The position numbers and the translations under genes are program-made. DNA of 64,000 nt from Streptomyces sp. MMG1533 (GTDB lineage Bacteria; Actinomycetota; Actinomycetes; Streptomycetales; Streptomycetaceae), in NCBI RefSeq assembly GCF_001279775.1, contig NZ_LGDG01000017.1:62001-126000 (forward strand), given 5' to 3'. This document shows positions 26,314 through 35,028 of this stretch, in pieces (positions within the stretch are counted from its first letter, which is position 1; the number at the start of each line of letters is the position of its first letter). Under the pieces are notes generated by a model that had not been told where the DNA came from, ran no database searches, and worked only from the letters and a program-made list of their open reading frames with translations.

Positions 26314-27600
26314 ATGGCGTTCCGGGCCGTGCACGCGCAGTGGGGGACGGTCTTCGCGCACTTACCCGATCTCGGGTGCGGGCGGTCGTGGGAGGCGGTA
26401 TGGAGAGTCCGGCCGCTCGCACCGATCACCTGCGACGAGTGCCGGCACCCGATGCACGCCAAGCGGTCCCCCAGCGGCCTGCGGTTCTTCGCCCACGCCC
26501 CAGGAGCCCCGGAATGCGCGCTCGCCGGGGAGACGTTGGCGCACCACCTGCTGAAGCTAGAGCTGGCAGCCGCCGCCCGAGAAGCCGGAGTGTATGCGGA
26601 GTTAGAGGTCCGTGGTCCGGAGGGCGCATGGCGGGCCGATGTGCTGGCGAGCGATCCGGCCGGAGCTTGGCGAATGGCCCTGGAAGCACAGCTCTCGCCC
26701 ATCACGGCGGACGACATCGGGACCCGTACGGAGCGGATGCAGGCAGATGGCGTGTCCTCGGTGTGGTTCAGCGACCGGTACCGACCGCCGTGGTTCGGAC
26801 AGGTGCCCTCGGTGCGGGTGAAGGCCGTCGACGGTGGCGGCCTGGTCGTGGTGGAGGGCCTGGCTAAGTTCTCCGGTGGGCAGTGGGAAGAGGGCCCGCA
26901 GGTGCCGCTCGCAGAGTTCCTGCGGTGGGTGTTCACCGGCCGGGTAGTGCTGCACCGGCGGCGGGGCCCCGTACGCAGCCCCCTTCAGGCTCGGCTTTCG
27001 GTCTGGACGCCCCCGCAGTACGCCCAGCAAGAAGCCGCCCATCTGGAGAAGGAGGAACGCCGGAAGCGTCTGGAACAGGAGGAGAAGCGCCGCCTCGCGG
27101 ACGAGGAGCGGGTCCGGCGGGAGCACTGGCGCCGGGAGGCCAGAGAGAGGGCTGCGGCGCAAGGTGATCATGCGGCGGCCATCCACGCGCTGCGCGAACG
27201 GCAGACCGCCCTGGAGAAGCTGGCCTTTGAGTTCATCCGTCGGGAAACCGGCGTCCAGCCCTTCGTAGAAGACGGTGGCGCTGCCGAGTTCGCCATGGGC
27301 GTGCCGGTGTACGTGGGGATGATCCCGTACGGCGTCATCTGCCCCGTCGCCAGTCGGGTCGCTGCCATCCGGGACCGCCTCGCGGCACTGGTGGTGTTCG
27401 TTGCCTCCGAGAGGGAGCGGCGGCGCATCGCCGCGCACGCAGGCCCCGGACAGCGCATTGAGGTGCTGAATGGCGGTCCAGCTGCCGTACCGCCTCCACG
27501 GCAGCCGACAGGGCAACCCCCCCTCCCGCTCCCCGCTGGCGAGGACGCATCCGACCCGGAGGCTGATCGCTACGACCGGCGCGATCGGATGAACCCGTGA
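26314..27600 (+). CDS. CoiA-like competence-family nuclease
   Basis: A 428 aa protein. The N-terminal zinc region CDECRHPMHAKRS, FFAHAPG and the following cysteine match CoiA-type proteins, then ETLAHHLLK leads into a PD-(D/E)xK-like nuclease core with Asp109 (WRADV) and Glu124-x-Gln126 (LEAQ). A long Arg/Glu-rich coiled coil (about residues 235-310) and a Pro-rich tail follow. CoiA acts in DNA uptake or recombination in Bacilli; in Streptomyces these proteins are scattered accessory genes of unknown role. AGGGGGGCC precedes the ATG. It is convergent with the next gene. Confidence 0.7.
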   Translation: MAFRAVHAQWGTVFAHLPDLGCGRSWEAVWRVRPLAPITCDECRHPMHAKRSPSGLRFFAHAPGAPECALAGETLAHHLLKLELAAAAREAGVYAELEVRGPEGAWRADVLASDPAGAWRMALEAQLSPITADDIGTRTERMQADGVSSVWFSDRYRPPWFGQVPSVRVKAVDGGGLVVVEGLAKFSGGQWEEGPQVPLAEFLRWVFTGRVVLHRRRGPVRSPLQARLSVWTPPQYAQQEAAHLEKEERRKRLEQEEKRRLADEERVRREHWRREARERAAAQGDHAAAIHALRERQTALEKLAFEFIRRETGVQPFVEDGGAAEFAMGVPVYVGMIPYGVICPVASRVAAIRDRLAALVVFVASERERRRIAAHAGPGQRIEVLNGGPAAVPPPRQPTGQPPLPLPAGEDASDPEADRYDRRDRMNP

Positions 27601-27724
27601 AGCGTGTGACCCAGATACGGATCAAAGGGGTAATGAGTTGATCTCGAAGCCCGATGGGCATCCAGCATCATTCGATGCCGTCGGCTTCCTCGGAGAGGAT
27701 GCGGTGGATCAGCCTCGGGCCCGG

Positions 27725-28645
27725 TCAGCGCGCCAGTCTGAGGCGTGCCGTCTCTGCGGCATGGGACGCGGCTTCGATCAGCCCAAGTTCGCCGGCGAGT
27801 GTTCCCACAAAGGCATCGACCGCCTCATTCGCGCGGCCCTCCATGGTGTCGGGCTCTGCGAAGTACGCCGCGAACTCTCCGTCGCCGATCGTCGCCATGG
27901 CGGGCCGACGGGCCTGATAGTCGGCCCACATCGGTCTGTAGACGGCGCGCACTCGTTCGAGCTCGGTTTCGTCGATCTCCTCGTGCCGGAGGCGGCGGAT
28001 TGTTTGCTGGCGGGCCTTCCACATGGCGATGTGGTGTTGGACGGAGACCGGCCCGAACGGGCCGGGAAGGGCTCGCTCGATCCTCGGCATGCCCGGCTGG
28101 ACTGGCCAGGGCGAGTACAACTCCGTGAGGACCGCGGTCAGTCTGTCGATGTCGATCCGCCCGGTCCGCTCGCCCTCCTCGAGGACGAGCTGGGCGGCGC
28201 GCCGTTGCTTGAGGGTGGCTGAGGGGTGGGCAAGTTGCTCGACGATGGCGCGGACGTTCTGGCTTCGGCGGACGGCGGTCGTCTGGCCGGTGGCGCGCGC
28301 ATGGGTACGCCAGGCTCGGCGCGCCTGCGGGGTGAGCACGATCGTGTCGTCGATCAGCCACAGGTACAGCACGACGCGGATCAGGGAGCGTTGCGGGATG
28401 CGCCCCAGCGGGGAGCGCTCTCGAGCCTCGAGAAGTCTTGTGAACAACTCGCGTTGCTCGGGCGAGAAGATCCGCGGATCGCTGCCGTACGCGCTGGTCT
28501 TACGCGGCTCGGGGTTGGCGAGCATGCCGTCCTCGACCCAGGAGGTCACCATCCTGGGACTGGCTTTCACGCCCAGCGCGAGCGCGTCGGCGACCAGATC
28601 GGCCGAAGTTCCCTCGACCCACGTGGTGGCCCGATTCCCGTTCAT
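27725..28645 (-). CDS. Hypothetical protein with N-terminal HTH-like segment
   Basis: A 306 aa protein. The N-terminal segment VKASPRMVTSWVEDGML resembles the MerR/excisionase HTH, and the DPRIFSPEQRELFTRLLEA segment that follows is a typical second part of such domains. The rest is helical and basic, with no catalytic motif I can see. The ATG at 28645 is preferred to two upstream codons because the family-like HTH begins just after it. Probably a DNA-binding regulator; convergent to the CoiA-like gene. Confidence 0.6.
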   Translation of the reverse strand: MNGNRATTWVEGTSADLVADALALGVKASPRMVTSWVEDGMLANPEPRKTSAYGSDPRIFSPEQRELFTRLLEARERSPLGRIPQRSLIRVVLYLWLIDDTIVLTPQARRAWRTHARATGQTTAVRRSQNVRAIVEQLAHPSATLKQRRAAQLVLEEGERTGRIDIDRLTAVLTELYSPWPVQPGMPRIERALPGPFGPVSVQHHIAMWKARQQTIRRLRHEEIDETELERVRAVYRPMWADYQARRPAMATIGDGEFAAYFAEPDTMEGRANEAVDAFVGTLAGELGLIEAASHAAETARLRLAR

Positions 28646-28802
28646 GGCGCCGAACTTACATCGAGATTCGAGCCCCGGAAGCTGCATTCAGGGCACGTCA
28701 GCCATAAGGCTTGGGGCCAGCAGAAACTGCGCCCCGCACCGTATCCCTGCCAGGAACACGCGGTGCGGGGGCAGCCGACTCATCCCCTGAACGGAGACCG
28801 TC

Positions 28803-28967
28803 ATGTCCCACCGTACGCACCGCCCCGCCCCGAAGCGGCGACGCGCCCGCCACCGTCTTGTCCAGGGCCTTGGGCAAGCAGCGTTCTACGCCGCTTCCGC
28901 CACGTTGGCCAGCGGGCTGGTCCGCGAGCTCCTCCACCTGGTCCACATGTCCGTCTCCTCATGCTGA
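28803..28967 (+). CDS. Small basic protein of 54 aa
   Basis: Starts ATG with CGGAGA about 7 bases upstream. The N-terminal 20 residues are very basic (HRPAPKRRRARHR), then an amphipathic helix (GQAAFYAASATLASGLVREL). Such small proteins are common in Streptomyces accessory regions. Function unknown. Confidence 0.45.
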   Translation: MSHRTHRPAPKRRRARHRLVQGLGQAAFYAASATLASGLVRELLHLVHMSVSSC

Positions 28968-29150
28968 CCTGAGCATCAGGGAGATGCCGCGTCCGGGCCT
29001 GCCGGGCGTGGCATCTCCGCGGCGCCCGGCTACAGGTAGAGGTCTGCAGCTTCGCGGCGAGGAAGCCGCCGTTCAGCGGGGTGTCGGGAAGCAGCACGCG
29101 GATAAGGCGGCCGCACCCCTGGTCTCCTCGACGGCACCCCAGATATAACC

Positions 29151-29188
29151 GAGTGCAACCACTCGGGTGGCTTATGATGACAAGTCAT
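29151..29188 (+). promoter_or_regulatory. Operator-like dyads before the two-gene nuclease unit
   Basis: Two perfect dyads: GAGTG/CACTC with a 4-base spacer (29151-29164) and ATGAC/GTCAT with a 2-base spacer (29177-29188). TATGAT at 29173-29178, overlapping the second, could be a -10. The downstream gene's ATG (29213) has AGGGGCAGG as ribosome binding site. This suggests repressor control. Confidence 0.45.
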
Positions 29189-29212
29189 ACTGATGATCTA
29201 GGGGCAGGTGCC

Positions 29213-30553
29213 ATGGCGGGGACTGGCCAGGACGGTTCCGACGCCGCTGAGCGTCGGCTTGGAAGAGCAGTCATTTTCCTTCTTCAGCAGGCTCCGTTGG
29301 TGACGAACAACGTCATCCGGGCCGATATCGCAACATTGCTCCGTGCCGGTCAGGCCATGGACTTTGCATCGCGCCTGCATGGATTCGGCCGGGTATCCAG
29401 CTCCGACCTTATTCGGCAATTCGCAAGGCAGGCCGGGATTGCCGACATGGATCTGGTCTCACAGATCCTTCCGGTTCTCAAGCAGGCGGACGTCATCGAG
29501 TATGGACTGAGCCCCGACGGCACCATTGTGCATGTCGAGGAGTTCATCGGAGTCTCAGGAACCGTAATCCAGCAAGCTTTCAAAGTCTTGGGGATGCTGG
29601 GCCCTTCCGAGGAGGAACTCGCCCTCCTTCACAGTATCGAGATTGCTTCGTGGGCACCGCTCAGCAAGACTCAGCACCTTGATCAGATCGTCAAGCGAGG
29701 GATCAAAGACAGCTCGGCCGCGCGGGGGCTGGACTATTCCCTCGCTACGTCAGTTAATCGCCGAGTATTTTCCAGCGACCTGAACGAAGATGTCGTCTTC
29801 AACCCGAACGTCTGGGGAACTAGGCAGATCCAGATTGCCTCCTTCCTCCAGTCCCTTCCACCGAATGAACGGGATGCCCTGCTCGCTATTTGTGAGAAGG
29901 CAACAGCTCGCCCTGGTTCCACTCTGGACGTAATGGGCGGCAATCCGGCGATCATCCGAAGCGCGCGCAAGGTCGGCCTTCTTCAGGCCGCGACCGTGAA
30001 ATCAAGCGCTCTGGGTCAGCCGCTCTCACAGACCTATGTCTTCTCCCCGCTGGTTCAAACTGAAGATGACCAGTCGACGACGACAGAAGCACTGCACCTG
30101 CGCAAGCTGTTCCTCGCTCACATCCTCTTTGGGCAGGAAAAGGCTCAGAGCGGACTGGGCCGGATCAGCGATCCCGTCGTCCTCGTCTCGAAACTCCTAA
30201 ACGCCGGGTCCGTCGGTCCAGCCACCAACATCGGCACGGACTATCATCTCTTGGAGTCTGCTGGAGTCGTGCGCGTTGAGGAGCTTCCCAATGGGCGAGC
30301 TTTCCTGAAGCTCATTAAGGAAGAAATTGTTCGCGACGGCCTCGACTGGCTCAAGGCAAGTGTAGGCAGCGTTCCCGGTGGCACCTCTTCGCTGAAGATG
30401 GAAAACATTCCGGGCTCGTTCGTGACGCCGGAAGAGGACCGGTCTATGATGCCTGATGATGCGGCCAGCGATGAGATTACGACAGCGGCAATTCTCGAAC
30501 TGAGGAAGGAAGCCCAACGTGCAGTCAGGCACGAGAGCCCGTTCGGGCGGTAG
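29213..30553 (+). CDS. Unknown protein coupled to a PD-(D/E)xK-type nuclease
   Basis: A 446 aa soluble protein I do not recognise. It looks like tandem winged-helix modules: helical segments such as SSDLIRQFARQAGIADMDLV, each followed by a hairpin-like stretch (ADVIEYGLSPDGTIVHVEE). It has no catalytic motif. The start at 29213 is chosen for its ribosome binding site; in-frame ATGs at 29174 and 29177 would add 13 or 12 residues. Codon use has clearly more A/T in third positions than the neighbours, indicating separate origin. The last 35 bases overlap the nuclease gene, so the two are probably made together. Confidence 0.7.
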   Translation: MAGTGQDGSDAAERRLGRAVIFLLQQAPLVTNNVIRADIATLLRAGQAMDFASRLHGFGRVSSSDLIRQFARQAGIADMDLVSQILPVLKQADVIEYGLSPDGTIVHVEEFIGVSGTVIQQAFKVLGMLGPSEEELALLHSIEIASWAPLSKTQHLDQIVKRGIKDSSAARGLDYSLATSVNRRVFSSDLNEDVVFNPNVWGTRQIQIASFLQSLPPNERDALLAICEKATARPGSTLDVMGGNPAIIRSARKVGLLQAATVKSSALGQPLSQTYVFSPLVQTEDDQSTTTEALHLRKLFLAHILFGQEKAQSGLGRISDPVVLVSKLLNAGSVGPATNIGTDYHLLESAGVVRVEELPNGRAFLKLIKEEIVRDGLDWLKASVGSVPGGTSSLKMENIPGSFVTPEEDRSMMPDDAASDEITTAAILELRKEAQRAVRHESPFGR

Positions 30554-31760
30554 CGGGGGATCTGCCCCTAAGTCACCTTCACTCGGTGAACAGTTGGAAG
30601 CCCGGGTTGCCCAGCTCTGGTTCTGGGAAGGGTTCTATGCTCGGTATGGGGTCAATCTCCAGCGCTACTACCAGGAGCCGGTCCTTGTCACAGATCTAGA
30701 TCTTTTCGCCTTCGACTTCAGCCCTCACCTCTCCATTATCAAATACATTGGCGAAGTGAAGTCGGGTACTGGGAAAAACGCAGAGAAACCGCTGGACAGG
30801 CTGGTCTGGCTCCGAGGTCTGCGTGAACTCGTGGGTGCTGACGCCGCAGAACTGACGATGGCCAGAGGCATCAGCGGCCGCATCCGCGACCTGGGCCGCA
30901 GCCTGGATGTCTCGGCCCAGAGCGTCCAGGATTTCGAGCGCAGGGAAATCAACGCCGTTGGAAAGATGGCGGATCTTGGATCCCATGGCGTCAGCGCACT
31001 GTCTTTGGAGCGCGAGGTTCGAGAAACATGCAAGAGGGTAGCCGACCTGGAGCGGGCGTTCTGGTTCCTGCGCGGCGAAGTTCTTTTCCTTGACCCATTT
31101 CTGGCGATCAAGCAGCTGATCGATCTCCTTCAGGGAATCAGCAAGTACTGGACCCCTCGGCTCCAAGACGAGGAGGCTCGTGCCGTTAGGTGGTTGGCCT
31201 CAGAAAGCGTCAGCATCCTCACCCTGAAATTGGTTGCCGCTTCTTCGGCCGCCGTCACGCTCGACAGAAGCGACTGGGACGCTCTCGTTTCGGAACGCCT
31301 TGCAGAGGGTGCCGTTCCGATGCATCAGATGAGGAAAATCTCAGGCTCGGTTGACAAGTTTGTTGCCGGGATTCTGTCCGCTGCGAAGGTTGCTCCCGAG
31401 ATTCGCACCGAGGCGATCGGCGCCTTCATGCCCGAGCCTCCGGACTATTCCGCCTCCCTGGCAGAACTCTGCTGGAGGCTGAAGAGCGACGCACCGGTTG
31501 CCCGGGTCCTTCCTCGACAAATGGATATTCTTATCTTCGAAAGGCTGACTCGCCAAAGGTATATCGATAACTCCGTAGTCGGGCGTCTCGGTCTGGCGAG
31601 GGAAACTTTTGGGCGCTCGCGGCGCCTGATCTCCGCCTTCCTTCGAGGATGCGGGGCCAGTTTCGACGAGTTGGAGAAAGCGATGACCGGCCCTGCTATG
31701 CCTGGTGGCGGGATCGCTGTCGAGATTCACTCGGGCGATGCAGATCCTTCAGAAACGTGA
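30519..31760 (+). CDS. PD-(D/E)xK-type nuclease, second gene of a two-gene unit
   Basis: A 413 aa protein. Residues about 50-90 show a restriction-endonuclease-like core: VTDLDLFAFDF with Asp59, Asp61 and Asp66, then YIGEVKSG with Glu79-x-Lys81, matching the D...ExK pattern. The remaining 300 residues are helical and unfamiliar. The GTG at 30519 lies inside the end of the upstream gene (35-base overlap). Like its partner it is lower in GC than the surroundings. A defence function (DNA restriction with the partner as sensor or specificity factor) is a reasonable inference but unproven. Confidence 0.68.
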   Translation: MQSGTRARSGGSGGSAPKSPSLGEQLEARVAQLWFWEGFYARYGVNLQRYYQEPVLVTDLDLFAFDFSPHLSIIKYIGEVKSGTGKNAEKPLDRLVWLRGLRELVGADAAELTMARGISGRIRDLGRSLDVSAQSVQDFERREINAVGKMADLGSHGVSALSLEREVRETCKRVADLERAFWFLRGEVLFLDPFLAIKQLIDLLQGISKYWTPRLQDEEARAVRWLASESVSILTLKLVAASSAAVTLDRSDWDALVSERLAEGAVPMHQMRKISGSVDKFVAGILSAAKVAPEIRTEAIGAFMPEPPDYSASLAELCWRLKSDAPVARVLPRQMDILIFERLTRQRYIDNSVVGRLGLARETFGRSRRLISAFLRGCGASFDELEKAMTGPAMPGGGIAVEIHSGDADPSET

Positions 31761-32014
31761 GGCTGGCTGGGCAGGGCACAGAGCTTAGCGCGAAAAGTTC
31801 GCCGTGCCGGTTATTGTAAGAAGGATGTGACGCTGCTTCTCATTCAGCCATGAACATCGCGGAACTGTAGGCAGAGCCCCTTTCAAGGAGCGGCATCACC
31901 ACTGATGGGGATTCAGAGACTGCGGACAGAGCCGTTCTCAAATAGCGCCATCAACCCGAGCACGCCCTGTGATCTTTCACGGCCTCCTTTCGTGCCGGCC
32001 CGTCAGGGCTTTCG

Positions 32015-33025
32015 TCATCGTTCTGGCGCAAGCGTCCAGTACACGTCCCCTGAGCCAGGGCAGATCCGCCACCCCTCCAGAATGCCGGTCGTCGTCAGGT
32101 GGCTGAGTACACCGTGGAACCCTTGATGATGCATGCTGCAGTCACGGATGATCCGGTCGCATTCGCTCCGACCCTCTCCCGAGGACGGATCGCTGTGCGC
32201 CGCGAGATAGAGGCCCGACAGCCGAAGTCGGGGCTCTGCCGTCCGGATCCGCGCGGGGCATCCGGTACGCACTGCCCAGTCGGCAGCGCGCCGCCGGTCG
32301 GGTCGGGCAGGTGACTGTGCCAGCAGGGTGGCATCGCGAAGCTGCGCGGTGACTCCGGCCCTCTGGGGACTGTCCGCCGTGGTCAGCCAACGTGCCTGCT
32401 CAAGCTCGCGGCAGGCCTCTATCGTCTCGATGCGAAGACCGCGCAGCAGACCCGCGGGAAGCTCGACCTGCATGGATGCGTTCATGCGCAACGCGCATTG
32501 CAGGGCGAGAAGCCTCGCCCCGGCGGAAATGTCCTGGGGCAGGGCCACAGCCAGGTAGCCGAGGATCTCGCCCACCCGGACCCGCTCTCCTGGGCCTCTG
32601 GAGCGCCGGCTGCGGCGCGGCCTCGCGGATGGCGGATGGAGCGGTGCGGCCAGCACGGTGTCGGGCACGATGGCGGCCTGCGCAGTAGCCGCAGCACAGG
32701 CACCACAGGTGTCGGCAAGGCGCCAGATGCGGCCACCGCGTTCGCAGGCCAGGAGCAGGCGGATGGGCCCGGCGCACCCGCGGTGGGGGCGATGCCAAAT
32801 ACAGCCGCTTTCATGGCACTGGCAGGTGAGCAGATGAGGCGCGCGAAGGTCGCCGCGGGCGTGACGGGCGAGGTGGGCAAGGGCTGCCGAACGCGCGGAC
32901 GCGGCGGAGACCTGTCGGCCGTCTTGGGGGCACTGCTGGCAGACGAGGACGAGCTCGCCGGTCTGGCGCCTGAGTTCCACCGTCCAGGTCCGCGGCGCCT
33001 GAGGGCACACGGTGCGCAGCCTCAT
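32015..33025 (-). CDS. Hypothetical cysteine-rich and HTH-like protein divergent from XRE gene
   Basis: A 336 aa protein with an N-terminal half rich in Cys/His pairs (LVCQQCPQ, LLTCQCHESGCIWH, LADTCGACAA), suggesting one or more zinc sites, and a C-terminal helical half. Start at the ATG at 33025; the frame remains open further upstream but that part crosses the operator region. Similar zinc-finger-like proteins paired with a divergent XRE gene are common in Streptomyces. Probably a regulator or DNA-binding protein; function unknown. Confidence 0.6.
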   Translation of the reverse strand: MRLRTVCPQAPRTWTVELRRQTGELVLVCQQCPQDGRQVSAASARSAALAHLARHARGDLRAPHLLTCQCHESGCIWHRPHRGCAGPIRLLLACERGGRIWRLADTCGACAAATAQAAIVPDTVLAAPLHPPSARPRRSRRSRGPGERVRVGEILGYLAVALPQDISAGARLLALQCALRMNASMQVELPAGLLRGLRIETIEACRELEQARWLTTADSPQRAGVTAQLRDATLLAQSPARPDRRRAADWAVRTGCPARIRTAEPRLRLSGLYLAAHSDPSSGEGRSECDRIIRDCSMHHQGFHGVLSHLTTTGILEGWRICPGSGDVYWTLAPER

Positions 33026-33098
33026 GGGTGCCTGTTCCCCTTTCCGGTCCGGCGCGCCAAGCCTCACCGCGCTGTACGGCGGGGCGGCCGACACCGTA

Positions 33099-33179
33099 GT
33101 GCAGACCTCTGCCCTCCCGTCGGGGGGCCACCAGGAGAAATAGGGCAGAGGTCTGCACTGACAGGGCAGGTGTCTGCAC
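33099..33179. promoter_or_regulatory. Three copies of a 17-base operator between divergent genes
   Basis: A 17-base site occurs at 33142-33158, again in direct orientation at 33163-33179 (15 of 17 identical, 21 bases apart, two helical turns), and as a perfect inverted copy at 33099-33115. Each contains a dyad of the type GCAGA-N2-TCTGC. The sites lie between an XRE regulator (start 33194) and the divergent gene (start 33025). The XRE protein is the natural candidate to bind them and repress both promoters. Confidence 0.8.
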
Positions 33180-33193
33180 CGTCGGATGGTCGG

Positions 33194-33466
33194 GTGACGA
33201 TCTTGCCGCCCGATCCCGACCTCGACGCGCTCAGGCTGGAGCTGGGGCGTCTGCGGGCTGCCCGTGGGTGGAGTTACGACGAGCTCGCGGCGCGCAGCGG
33301 CCTGGCCAGGCGCACCGTGATCGAGATCGAGCAGGGCCGCACCATCGGCACCCTCAAGACGTGGCACGCCCTCGCGCACGCCCTGGACACGCCGTTCGAC
33401 GAGCTCTTCGCCAACCTCTGCCACAAGCACGATCTGCCCGGAGCCGGCGACCGCTCCAACAGCTGA
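33194..33466 (+). CDS. XRE-family transcriptional regulator
   Basis: A 90 aa protein that is one XRE/Cro-type HTH: ELGRLRAARGWSYDELAARS then GLARRTVIEIEQGRTIG, followed by the helical WHALAHALDTPFDELF. The GTG at 33194 was chosen as the codon just before the domain; the frame is open upstream through the divergent gene, which is a shadow. It lies 14 bases downstream of three operator-like repeats and is probably autoregulated. Confidence 0.85.
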   Translation: MTILPPDPDLDALRLELGRLRAARGWSYDELAARSGLARRTVIEIEQGRTIGTLKTWHALAHALDTPFDELFANLCHKHDLPGAGDRSNS

Positions 33467-33603
33467 TCCGGGGCACCCGGCACCAGAGGCGATTCACTCG
33501 ATCCGGCAACGCGGTATCGAATGCATGAGCAGCCATTCGCACGGTTATCGCCCCGCTCTGCTCTGCCCGGGGTATCAACCGGGCCGGGCGCTGCCAGCGC
33601 GGC

Positions 33604-34491
33604 GTGTCGGCTGGCAGGTTCGCCCGCATGTGCTCCTCACCTTCTCCTTCTGCGCGGCGCTGGGACGGCAGCCGCGCGAGCGGACCGCAACGGCGGTCCT
33701 TGCGTATCGCCCCCGACAGCGCCAGCCGACTGCTGCGCTGCGGCCAGACCGCCTACTGCCGCGCGTGCGGCAACCCAGTCGAGTGGTACCTGCGCGGCGA
33801 CGACCGCCTGGTACAACTGCATCCGCTCGAATTGCCCGCAGCCCTGGTACCGGAGACCTGCCGGTGGCACGTCAGCCGCGGCATCGCCCACCCCGCGGGC
33901 GACGGGAGCAGCTGGTGCCGGCTGGCGCATGCCCTGCTGTGCCCTGCCCGCCCGGCGCCATCAGCAGCGCCGCAGTTGTCCGAGCTGCGACGGTCTCTCG
34001 CCCTGCGCACGCGCCGTCTGCTCGACGCCGGAGTCCTCGCTCCGCCGCCGGGCGAGGCATCCTGCCGTCCGGCCCGGCCCGTCGTGCAGCTGCTGTACGT
34101 CCGCTACCTGGCTTCCCGTCCCGTCGACGAGATCCAGTGCGTCGCCCAGACGCGGCGCCGAATCCGCTGCACCGCCGACATCTTGAGCCCCGGCGTTTTG
34201 CAAGGCGGGTGGACCCTGGTACCCGTGACTGCGCACCGCGGCCAGCTGGCCCTGCCGTCAGACGTCATGGCCGTCTACAGCCTCTCCGCGCTGCCGTACC
34301 AAGAACAGCTGCGCTGGCGCGCCCAGCGATGTGAACAGCATGCCGCTGCACCCACGGCCGGAGACCTCGCCGTCCCCGACTGGGCGCCCTTCGACCCGTT
34401 CCGCCACCACGAGCACATCCGCACCCGTCTGCCCACGCATGGGCGCCGCCCCGACCACGGCAGCCACGCAAGATGGCAGGCCCGGTCGTGA
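33604..34491 (+). CDS. DUF6083-type protein
   Basis: A 295 aa protein. The CGQTAYCRACGNPVEWY segment with a CxxC pair, then VQLHPLELPAALVP, RWHVSRGIAHPAGDGSSWCR and LAHALLCPA, corresponds to the Streptomyces family annotated DUF6083. A C-terminal segment (YSLSALPYQEQLRWRAQRCEQH) adds more Cys/His. It probably binds zinc; function unknown. An N-terminal start is uncertain: the first 30 residues are not protein-like and the actual start may be near the RIAPDSASRLL segment. Confidence 0.65.
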   Translation: MSAGRFARMCSSPSPSARRWDGSRASGPQRRSLRIAPDSASRLLRCGQTAYCRACGNPVEWYLRGDDRLVQLHPLELPAALVPETCRWHVSRGIAHPAGDGSSWCRLAHALLCPARPAPSAAPQLSELRRSLALRTRRLLDAGVLAPPPGEASCRPARPVVQLLYVRYLASRPVDEIQCVAQTRRRIRCTADILSPGVLQGGWTLVPVTAHRGQLALPSDVMAVYSLSALPYQEQLRWRAQRCEQHAAAPTAGDLAVPDWAPFDPFRHHEHIRTRLPTHGRRPDHGSHARWQARS

Positions 34492-35028
34492 CGCATCAGT
34501 ACGCCGTTGAGATCTCCCTGACTCGCCCGCCTACAGCCGGGAGCGTCACCAGGCCCGGCACTGCTTGACGTTCGCCGCGAGCGCCGATTCCATCCGGCTG
34601 ATGGCGGTACGGAGGGGCAACAGCCCAGGTCACGCCCTGCACCGGCCTCGGCGCCGGCTGGATACGGTCCTGCCGATCGACGGCCTGACTACGCACTACC
34701 TCGACCGTCAGGGCCGCGTCCTGCTCAATGTCGTCCGCAGCCGCCGAGCCGACGCACAGATCCGCTAGGTGGCCGTCGGCGGCCTACCACCCCGGGACGG
34801 CCTGGGCGAGCGGATCACGGCCCACCTCGCGCGAGCAACGCCAACGGCGTCGCCGCCTGGAGGCGCAGCTGCAGCGTTTGCTCACCCACCACGCACCGGA
34901 GGAAGTCCTGACCTGTGCTGCAGACCGACTTCTCCGGGCGCGTCCGCCCGACTGAATCCACTGTGACGTCCACGACGGCCGCAGCCGCCAACTGTGCCCT
35001 CTCCTAGCGCCCTTGTCCCACGGAGCCC
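34492..35028. other. Mostly non-coding stretch before the helicase gene
   Basis: Short frames at 34565-34768 and 34728-34955 are the only candidates; only the latter is listed. The former contains a stretch (DGLTTHYLDRQGRVLLNV) that looks protein-like but starts at TTG, so this may be a decayed small gene. Confidence 0.35.
34728..34955 (+). CDS. Possible small helical protein upstream of the helicase
   Basis: A 75-residue frame. The second half (REQRQRRRRLEAQLQRLLTH and the following AADRLL) looks like a genuine amphipathic helix pair; the first half does not. It ends 73 bases before the helicase gene on the same strand. A real but shorter gene is possible. Confidence 0.35.
   Translation: MSSAAAEPTHRSARWPSAAYHPGTAWASGSRPTSREQRQRRRRLEAQLQRLLTHHAPEEVLTCAADRLLRARPPD

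Noticed and set aside
33521..34334. Alternative frames over the DUF6083 gene
   Set aside because: The frame at 33604-34491 has Cys pairs and conserved segments; the other two are Arg/Pro/Ala-rich shadows.
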